From assembly GCA_036245525.1 (NCBI GenBank), contig BTPG01000004.1, positions 229,680,153 to 229,744,152 of the forward strand: a DNA stretch of 64,000 nt. The letters are read 5' to 3'. Positions 56,872 through 64,000 of the stretch are shown piece by piece; positions within the stretch are counted from its first letter, which is position 1; each line of letters opens with the position of its first letter. Source of the stretch: Semisulcospira habei. Lineage: Eukaryota; Mollusca; Gastropoda; Semisulcospiridae. Under the pieces are notes generated by a model. That model was not told the origin of the DNA, ran no database searches, and was given only the letters and a program-made list of their open reading frames with translations. The translations under genes and the position numbers were made by a program.

Positions 56872-58786
56872 AAACTGCTGTGCCTTGGGGACAGCTTCTT
56901 CCCAGAAGCCGACATCGGGTAGGACACGTTCAACAAACAGTTCCTTTTGTGTCCAAATGACAAAGTCACAGTAAACTGGCATTGAACTTGGCTGTAGTAC
57001 GCATGTTCAAGTTTTAGGCAGATGTGTGTACCAACACAGTGTAGAGGGAAATTTGGAAGAGACGGGGCCTCCTCAATTGTGATTTGGCGAGCGGTAAATG
57101 GGCACTTCACTTCAACGCAACCTTCGCCGCAACATTTGCACGAACAATATGCATCCGGTGAAGCAGCCATGAAAGGTATCTCAGTATCAATGATCAGGCC
57201 ACAGCTGTATGGCTGTTCTTCTGGTTTTTTTTTCATATTCGGCTCTTCCTTGATCTTCATGATCAATTCCCCATTGCATGGCCTCAGTTGTCTTTGTGCT
57301 GCATGAGTTTGTATAGCATATGCTGCTGATCAAGGAGTGGGTAGGTTGTGAAAGGTTAGTGTGACACACAGAGTGCAGCTTGGATGCCGTTACTCGACCA
57401 GCACGCAGTCTGGACCAAAGGGGTGACTTTACTTGTAAGCGTGTATGCTGCTCCACCAGATTGCATTCCTCATGTGTGAATGACAGGGAGCCTGAGGCAA
57501 TTACTTTCAAGCACTCCTGGTGGAGTTCCATGAAATTAAGTGTCATGAAGTGATCCTCTCTTAGACCTGTCAAGAGAGGAGGCATTCTTGTCGACTTAAA
57601 TTCATAGTCTTCCGCATACTCGCTCTGCACCGACAGGAGAGCTGGCTTGATACCTGAGGCTGCAAATTTAATCTGTTCATAAAATGACTTTAACTCATTT
57701 TCAGTGACGTCTTTGATTTCTCTTGTCCGCTTTGGGGCCTTTGGCGATGCAGTCTTACTTTCCACGGAGGCATCCAGCATTCTCTTTCTACTTGGTGCTG
57801 ATGTAAAGTCAATGGACGCATTTTCCAAGTAAGCCACGGACTTGAAAGAAGGCTGGTTCCAGTAGCACGCAACGTCAGTCACTGTCTTGTTGTCAATAAT
57901 GCGTTTGGCTGTGTCGACCATAAACATTACAGTCGCTACATGGGAACATGTCTCTCCAAGGCCTGCAACACACGTGCAGTGAGCAGACAAAACTTCCCCT
58001 TCGCCAGAGGTGATGAGCCAGGGCTGAGTGGGTTTTTCATTCATAGTGCCCTGGGAATGGTACACCTGCAAATAAACAAGACGTAATCATTAACTTGTCC
58101 CACAAGGTAATAAGGAAAAACTGACAGCTGACAAACTGTAGCCAGTGGAATGTAGTGCAATTATTACTATTCAGATGGCCTCATTATTCATACAAATTTT
58201 AGACATGTTTCACGTTAATAATTTGGGTGATGCTCCAAATATTTTCTGAATCAAACCAAAGCTGGATAAATATCAAACCACAGAATCCCACTGCTGGATA
58301 CATGATACACCATACAGAATCCTACAACTTGATACACACTACAGAATCCTAGAGTTGGGTACATCAGACTCAAAGTATCCAAGCACAGAATCCTACAGCT
58401 GAATATAAATGAAACCAACAGAGGAAACAAGGTAACTAAACACCCATCACCCGCCACATCCTCGTGCATCTAGATGAGATAAAGTAGACACATTAAGATC
58501 AGTGAAATAACATCGTGTAGACAACACACAGAAACCATCGACTGAACACTTACCTTCGCAGCAACAAGAACGTTCGGTGAATTTGGTGACCGGTAGGAAC
58601 GCAGATTACGCACCCAGCCTGATGTCAGTTGGTTGTGTGCCTGCAGACTCTTCATTGCTTTGAATTCAGCCATTGTGTATGCACTTTTTCCAAATATTAA
58701 ATATTGAACTGCATCTTCGTTTCGAAGAGGCGGCAGTGCATCATGGTCCGGAGTCCAGGCCGAGTCCGGCAACTCGTACGGGTCCT
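56872..58786 (-). pseudogene. SWIM-YqaJ nuclease gene of ISL2EU element, disrupted
   Basis: Exon 1 (~58786-58554; 5' start uncertain, upstream of PDSAWTPDHDAL) ends at donor G|GTAAGTGT. The intron runs 58553-58066, acceptor TTTATTTGCAG. Exon 2 encodes a SWIM zinc finger (CTCVAGLGETCSHV), then a YqaJ-type nuclease: LRAGRVTASKLH, GIDHEDQGRAEYE, then a frame change at an A8 run (~57235), AASPDAY, a Cys cluster, VEVKCPF and YYSQVQCQ. A second frame change near 56980 precedes the C-terminal segment (DFVIWTQKELFVERV). YqaJ proteins are lambda-exonuclease-like. Its partner in transposition here is the convergent transposase. The 3' end is truncated by the LINE segment. Confidence 0.8.
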
Positions 58787-58862
58787 CACCTCCAATGGTT
58801 GCAATTTTCTCCAGGCGTGACTCTTTGTGTGTACGTCACGTGATTCGCATGTGAAAGATCTC

Positions 58863-59446
58863 GCCTAGGTGACATCTCACATCCAAAAGATTTTACTGCA
58901 TATAAATGTATTTTGGAAGCTTGGTGGAAAAATATCTGCAGTCAAGCTCAGTCAGTGACATGAAAAGAGTGGTAACATCTGTATGCTCTGTTTAGTATAT
59001 CAACATATATATGTCTACATGCCCACTCACAATAGGTGTGCTTGTAAGGGGAAATAATCTGTGCTGGTTTTATTTGTTCAGATTTTATGTCCTATGGCAT
59101 AACTGAATGTTTTCGTTAGCCTAACTCTTTTATCAACAGAGCCTTTTTCATGACCGTGGCTGTCCAGACTTTCGCCCCACTTTCCTGCCGACTACAGGCC
59201 CGGTACACGCTGAAGTAGGGAGGCTTCGGGGTCAGTTGGCCTAGGTAAATCCCCTGGTAGCTCCAAGCCAGCCCAACTGGCCCAAACAAACAAAGGGGAC
59301 ACACAAGACGAAGAGAGAGGTACACTGCTCATTTTCACGTGTCTTAACCCAGATCATACTCAGGCCGCTAAAAGCTTCGAAATTTGTACACTGCCATATG
59401 CACGCTACATTATAGTACTTACAGATACAGATATAGACCAATGGCT
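58863..59446. other. Intergenic region right of ISL2EU
   Basis: No gene or window-internal repeat seen. Confidence 0.35.
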
Positions 59447-60030
59447 TTAGTTCAAGGGTGGTGCCAGAATAGCTTGGCACCTAGAGACGCCAAGCTATTC
59501 TGGACCTATCATTGAACTATTTTAGTGAAACTTATTTCACACACTCATAGTGGTGTATCCCCAATGATGTAGTCGTAACCCATATCATACTGAGCCTAAA
59601 AGTTTCAAATTTGTACACCACCATATGCAAGGTACAGGGCGCCTAGAGACGCCAAGCTATTCTGGCACTACCCTTGAACTATTTTAGTGAAACTTATTTT
59701 ACACACTCATAGTGGTGTATCCCCAATGATGTAGTCGTAACCCATATCATACTGAGCCTAAAAGTTTCAAATTTGTACACCACCATATGCAAGGTACAGG
59801 GCGCCTAGAGACGCCAAGCTATTCTGGCACTACCCTTGAACTATTTTAGTGAAACTTATTTTACACACTCATAGTGGTGTATCCCCAATGATGTAGTCGT
59901 AACCCATATCATACCGAGCCTAAAAGTTTCAAATTTGTACACCACCATATGCAAGGTACAGGGCGCCTAGAGACGCCTAGCTATTCTGGCACTACCCTTC
60001 AACTATTTTAGTGAAACTTATTTCACACTA
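59447..60030. repeat. H1 hairpin plus 162-bp tandem array
   Basis: One H1 hairpin (left arm 59447-59478) is followed by 3.4 copies of a 162-bp unit (starting ~59479, 59641, 59803, 59965). Each contains the hairpin right arm (GCCAAGCTATTCTGGCACTA) plus its flank. Only the right half of the hairpin was amplified. Confidence 0.92.
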
Positions 60031-60524
60031 AATCTTAAGACAACTGAAAATGAGCAATGTACCTCTCTCTTCGTTCCCCCCCCCCCCCCCCCCCCCCCCC
60101 CCCCGCCCCAACCCCCCTCCCCCTTTTTTGCACTACTGCTGCACACACCCATTCTATGACGTTAATGATTACACCTTTGATCGCTGGTCATTACCTAAAG
60201 AAGATGGAGATGCCAGAAGTCTGGCTCTGTGACGCAAGCCCTGGGCATTTCTGAGACCAGGAGTATGATAAAGGTACCAAGTCTGTTACAGTTATCTCAT
60301 TAACTGAGAGTTATGGTTATTTAATTAATCGACTGGTTGCCGAGTGGTGGAATGATTGAGTGTTGAATAGTCTTTGTGTGTTTTTATTTTGGTGTGCTTT
60401 GCCGTGTGTTGTATTGGCAGACTGAGAATTTTCCCATCAGGGATTACATCCTGTGGCTGATTAAAAAAAAAAGCTTTTTGTCTCATGAAGATTACAAATA
60501 GATTACATTACAGATAGATCAACC

Positions 60525-60600
60525 ATTTTAGGTCAAGGGGCCTGAGGCGCCAAGCTATTCCGGCACCACCCTTGAACTATCATAATCAAATGTATTTCAA
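60525..60600. repeat. Hairpin, family H1, asymmetric
   Basis: Right arm intact (ccaagctattccggcaccacccttgaactatcat); left arm shortened. Confidence 0.6.
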
Positions 60601-60971
60601 TGGGTGTATCCATAAGTATGCAACACGTCAGCCACAGATGTAGTAACATGTAACTTTAGTCTAAGCGTAATGTTCGATCGCCCTAGCTTGAAGGTTCCGT
60701 TGTGAGGTATAAAACAAGTACGCAAACTTCAAAGAACAAAATTCAGGCCGGCATGATGGGAAGGTTGCGTAGAAATTCCTGATACTACTTCATTTTCTCA
60801 TGAAAGGCAATGTAATTATATAGTATGCAACATCGTGATGAGGATCTATGTGTCAAAGGTACATGGACGGTTACATATGTGCGGGGACAGAAAAAAAAAA
60901 AAAAAAAATCATACCCATTCCTTTTGTCACAGCCATTTCCCCTCCCCCCCCCCCCCCCCCCCACCCCCTGC

Positions 60972-61123
60972 AGCAGGAGAATGGATTGATCATGATAATT
61001 CAAGGGTAGTGCCAGATGAGCTTGACGCCTGAATGATCAATCCATCTCCTACAACAGGTACAGTCGTTAGGCAACACCACCAAAATGTGAGAAATGGGAC
61101 CTTGGGGCTGAAAGGGTTAACCC
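60972..61123. mobile_element. H1 hairpin MITE with collapsed right arm
   Basis: The left arm ATGGATTGATCATGATAATT and the terminal stem (gatcaatccatctcct) are present, but most of the right arm is deleted. The right flank ends gaaagggTTAA. Confidence 0.65.
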
Positions 61124-61133
61124 ATTTAACCCC

Positions 61134-62045
61134 ATGGCCAGTGCCAGTGGCTACATCAACACGAGGGTGAAGTTATTCTGGTCTGTTTCTGTGGTCAGTG
61201 CCAGTGGCTACATCAACACGAGGGTGAAGTTATTCTGGTCTGTTTCTGTGGCCAGTGCCAGTGGCTACATCAACACGAGGGTGAAGTTATTCTGGTCTGT
61301 TTCTGTGGCCAGTGCCAGTGGCTACATCAACACGAGGGTGAAGTTATTCTGGTCTGTTTCTGTGGTCAGTGCCAGTGGCTACATCAACAAGAGGGTGAAG
61401 TTATTCTGGTCTGTTTCTGTGGCCAGTGCCAGTGGCTACATCAACACGAGGGTGAAGTTATTCTGGTCTGTTTCTGTGGCCAGTGCCAGTGGCTACATCA
61501 ACACGAGGGTGAAGTTATTCTGGTCTGTTTCTGTGGCCAGTGCCAGTGGCTACATCAACACGAGGGTGAAGTTATTCTGGTCTGTTTCTGTGGCCAGTGC
61601 CAGTGGCTACATCAACACGAGGGTGAAGTTATTCTGGTCTGTTTCTGTGGCCAGTGCCAGTGGCTACATCAACACGAGGGTGAAGTTATTCTGGTCTGTT
61701 TCTGTGGCCAGTGCCAGTGGCTACATCAACACGAGGGTGAAGTTATTCTGGTCTGTTTCTGTGGCCAGTGCCAGTGGCTACATCAACACGAGGGTGAAGT
61801 TATTCTGGTCTGTTTCTGTGGCCAGTGCCAGTGGCTACATCAACACGAGGGTGAAGTTATTCTGGTCTGTTTCTGTGGCCAGTGCCAGTGGCTACATCAA
61901 CACGAGGGTGAAGTTATTCTGGTCTGTTTCTGTGGCCAGTGCCAGTGGCTACATCAACAAGAGGGTGAAGTTATTCTGGTCTGTTTCTGTGGCCAGTGCC
62001 AGTGGCTACATCAACACGAGGGTGAAGTTATTCTTGTCTGTTTCT
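61134..62045 (+). repeat. 57-bp minisatellite, open reading frame throughout
   Basis: Sixteen near-identical 57-bp units starting GTGGCCAGTGCCAGTGGCTA. The unit is a multiple of three and has no stop in one frame, giving a 323-codon ORF from ATG 61134 made of a 19-residue repeat (ASASGYINTRVKLFWSVSV). It begins directly after the TTAA end of an H1 MITE. I see no promoter or splice evidence; it is listed as a repeat, with protein expression unproven. Confidence 0.85.
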
Positions 62046-62056
62046 GTGGTCAGCAG

Positions 62057-62274
62057 CCTCAACCTACTGCGGCATCCTCTACACCACAAGCACAGAACTC
62101 TGTGAAGAGGCAGCATTTGATGCAGTGTGGCGTTACTTTCAAAATAAGGACGCTCGTATTCAGTCGTCTGCCACCACCACCAACACTGACAGTCAAGATT
62201 CCCACAGCATCTGGGCAAAGAGTTTAGTACAAGATCTGAAGGATGTCAAACAAGAGGAAAATACTGAAAATTAA
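62057..62274 (+). CDS. Possible terminal exon of an unknown gene
   Basis: After the T-rich acceptor-like TCTGTTTCTGTGGTCAGCAG, one frame is open for ~72 codons. It has a coherent composition (TELCEEAAFDAVWRYFQNKD, then Ser/Thr/Asp-rich, then SLVQDLKDVKQEE) and ends in TAA at 62272-62274. It is preceded by the 57-bp array. No upstream exon could be identified in the window, and the family is unknown. Confidence 0.35.
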
Positions 62275-62419
62275 AATAAGCAGTCTTGTTCACAATGAAA
62301 TATTGAAGCAGACAGCCCAGGAGTCTGCTGAACAGGAATCGAGCCCAGGAGTCTGGCGAACAGGAATCGAGCGAGGATTTGGACTCTTAACTCATTCCAG
62401 ACCAGCTGCATCCGCATAT

Positions 62420-62825
62420 TTGGCGCGTTCCGTGGCGCAGTGGTTAAGGCGCCTGCCACCAATGTCAAAGGTGCGAGGTTCGAAAACGGGTTCCGGCGTC
62501 GGACTTTTCTCCTCTGGTAAGTGTCACCGTTACTTCGGGCGGACCGTCGGGGGTTCTTTCTCCGGGTACTCCGGTTCTTCCACCCCCCACACTTTGGTAC
62601 CGGTTTCAGGCCACTTTACAAATTTCAGATACAAGCGATCAAAAATCTCTGTAACTTCAGTAGCTGAACTGGCCCTTCGTCTGTCTTGTACTGTGTTCGT
62701 CTTAAATGGCGTAAATCCGGGGCTGTTACGTGAGTGTGCGTGTTGGGTTTCAGTTCGCGGCGCTTTGAGTCGATTCGCCCAAAAATTGAGAAAAAGCGCC
62801 TATATAATAACGGTATTATTATTAT
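62420..62825 (+). repeat. Full-length tRNA-derived SINE R2
   Basis: A tRNA-like head has an A box (TGGCGCAGTGG) and a B box (GGTTCGAAAAC). A central conserved-looking block (TCCGGGTACTCCGGTTCTTC) follows, then a LINE-like tail (gcgctttgag...aagcgcctatataa) ending in (ATT)n. Tail-only copies lie at 29550-29697 and 48152-48222. The tail resembles the 3' end of the CR1/L2-type LINE at 28890-28950, its likely mobilising partner. Confidence 0.82.
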
Positions 62826-62949
62826 GTGGCTAAACCCGCCGCATGCAGTTGGTCTCGAATGATTCGATGCCTCATGAAATTTGTTGTGAAGAGAAAATCA
62901 AAGCATTCTGCCTCGGAATTACCCCAAGCCGGAGTCATCCTCTGCTGTC

Positions 62950-63030
62950 AAGTGCAAGGGTGGTGCCAGAATAGCTTGGTGCCCAGAGGGGTAAAGCTAA
63001 TTCTGGCACTATGCTTGAACTGCCATGAAC
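62950..63030. repeat. Hairpin, family H1
   Basis: AAGGGTGGTGCCAGAATAGC paired with GCTAATTCTGGCACTATGCTT. Confidence 0.65.
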
Positions 63031-63091
63031 ACACTTTGCACCAAGGCGGCATTGCTGTCATTTTGCAGGTGCTACCTAACAATTATGTGCC

Positions 63092-63208
63092 AGTTGCAGG
63101 AGATGGATCATCCATAATAATTCAAGTGTAGTGCTTGGCACCATCAGGTGTCAAGGTAGTCTGGCACTGCCCTTGAATTATCCTGGTCGATCCATCTCCT
63201 GCAACCGG
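63092..63208. repeat. Hairpin, family H1
   Basis: Arms TTGCAGGAGATGGATCATCC and its near complement; the left arm has an internal deletion ('gtgtagtgcttggcacc'). Confidence 0.7.
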
Positions 63209-63256
63209 TACCGTCGTTGGTCACACTTGTGAAACTTGGGAAATGCAGCTGTGGGG

Positions 63257-63461
63257 TTAACCCTTTTAGCCCCGGCAGCAGACGGATTGATCAGGATAAT
63301 TCAAGGGTAGTGCCAGATGAGCTTGGGTACCTGAAGGTGCCAAGCTCATCTGGCACTACCCTTGAATTATCATGATCAATCCATCTCCTACAACCGGTAC
63401 ACATTCGTCTGGCAACACCTCCACAATGTGAGAAATGGGACGTTGGGTGTGAAAGGGTTAA
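63257..63461. mobile_element. H1 hairpin MITE with both TTAA ends
   Basis: TTAACCCTTTTAGCCCC at 63257 and ...GGGTGTGAAAGGGTTAA ending 63461 define a 205-bp unit. It has ~45-bp hairpin arms (AAGGGTAGTGCCAGATGAGC) and an asymmetric right flank. It is the best-delimited H1 copy. TTAA ends place H1 with TTAA-specific (piggyBac-like) transposons. Confidence 0.78.
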
Positions 63462-64000
63462 AGTACTAAGTGCAGAGCGTTAACCCCTGGGCTGTTGGTC
63501 GCCTGTTTTGTGAAGGTATTTTCTGCAGATTTGACCTCAACAAAATACGCCACCAGCAGCCGAACGGTGAAGACAGTTCAGTCGATCTTTGCGTTTGCGG
63601 CCTCGCGTCACCAACAGCAGACCAGTGTGTGCAGTTTTAACCCTTCGGCTTTCGGTGGTGCTTTTTCTCAAGGGCACACGCATAGGAATCGCTTTGACAA
63701 AAAAACGCTACTGACTGCTGGCGGGTTACGACGAACCGTCCTCTGCAGGTCACACACCCCTGCCAGTTTCGGCTGTAAGGACCAACTTGTGATGGCGTAA
63801 AGATGTGAAGATTGATGCTTGGTAGCCACTGGTTAGTAGAACCGACGCCTCACAGAAGCATGCTGAAAAGGAAAATAAATTCGCTGCAACGATTGACAAA
63901 GTCAAAATCTAGTCACTTGAGCAATAAACTGAGAATTGAAGCCGTAATGGATTGTCCTCTGCACAATACATTACAAATATGGAGGCAGATTGACTGTGAT
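63462..64000. other. Terminal stretch, nothing recognised
   Basis: A 101-codon frame (63495-63800) has no recognisable features. Two ttaacccc/tttaaccctt words may be eroded MITE ends. Confidence 0.3.

Larger units (their letters stand above)
54008..58862. mobile_element. ISL2EU-type DNA transposon with two convergent genes
   Basis: Inverted ends GAGATCTTTCACATG at 54008-54022 and 58848-58862 enclose a THAP-DDE transposase on the plus strand and a SWIM/YqaJ-type nuclease on the minus strand. That gene pair is characteristic of ISL2EU (IS4EU) elements. Outside the 15-bp ends, 'aggtgaca' (left) and 'aggtgacatc' (right) also occur, so the true termini may differ slightly; no clear target duplication was identified. 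A LINE segment is inserted between the genes. Confidence 0.75.

Overview
The window is repeat-rich genomic DNA of an invertebrate animal, most likely a lophotrochozoan and probably a marine mollusc. The evidence is intron-containing genes with canonical splice sites, C2H2 zinc-finger arrays, piggyBac, hAT-like and ISL2EU-type DNA transposons, APE-type non-LTR retrotransposons, a tRNA-derived SINE, many minisatellites and long poly-G/poly-C runs. There is no bacterial gene organisation. Species is not determinable from the sequence alone.

Layout. 0-8 kb: dispersed repeats, a decayed piggyBac element (3.05-6.6 kb) and a TTAA-flanked MITE that carries a LINE fragment. 8-13.5 kb: a 5'-only LINE copy, a broken C2H2 zinc-finger locus on the minus strand (9.2-11.2 kb) and several hairpin MITEs. 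13.6-17.5 kb: a LINE with an intact 1075-codon ORF. 17.6-23.5 kb: block A of a virus-like gene cluster, with eight tightly packed minus-strand ORFs and one divergent plus-strand ORF. 24.7-31.0 kb: an unrecognised spliced gene interrupted by a 3.4-kb hAT-like element, which itself holds a LINE fragment. 31.1-34.4 kb: block B of the virus-like cluster, with a degraded double-jelly-roll-type major capsid gene and two flanking genes. 36-51 kb: minisatellites around a second, multi-exon coiled-coil/zinc-finger locus on the minus strand; a 47-bp satellite there is interrupted by two hAT-like elements. 52-59 kb: a CR1-type LINE 3' fragment and an ISL2EU-type element with a THAP-DDE transposase (+) and a SWIM/YqaJ nuclease (-). 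59-64 kb: hairpin-MITE-derived tandem arrays, a 57-bp coding-like array, a possible terminal exon and a full-length tRNA-SINE.

The most interesting content is the virus-like cluster. Blocks A and B together hold twelve compact ORFs: a capsid-type gene, a candidate minor capsid gene, several small membrane proteins and one protein ending in PSAP and PPEY motifs. The cluster is decaying, with in-frame TGA codons, frameshifts and a SINE inserted in one gene. It resembles Polinton-like/adintovirus-like elements in having a DJR-type capsid, but no DNA polymerase, integrase or packaging ATPase is visible, so the lineage is unresolved. A second theme is a hairpin MITE family whose right halves seem repeatedly to have seeded the local minisatellites.
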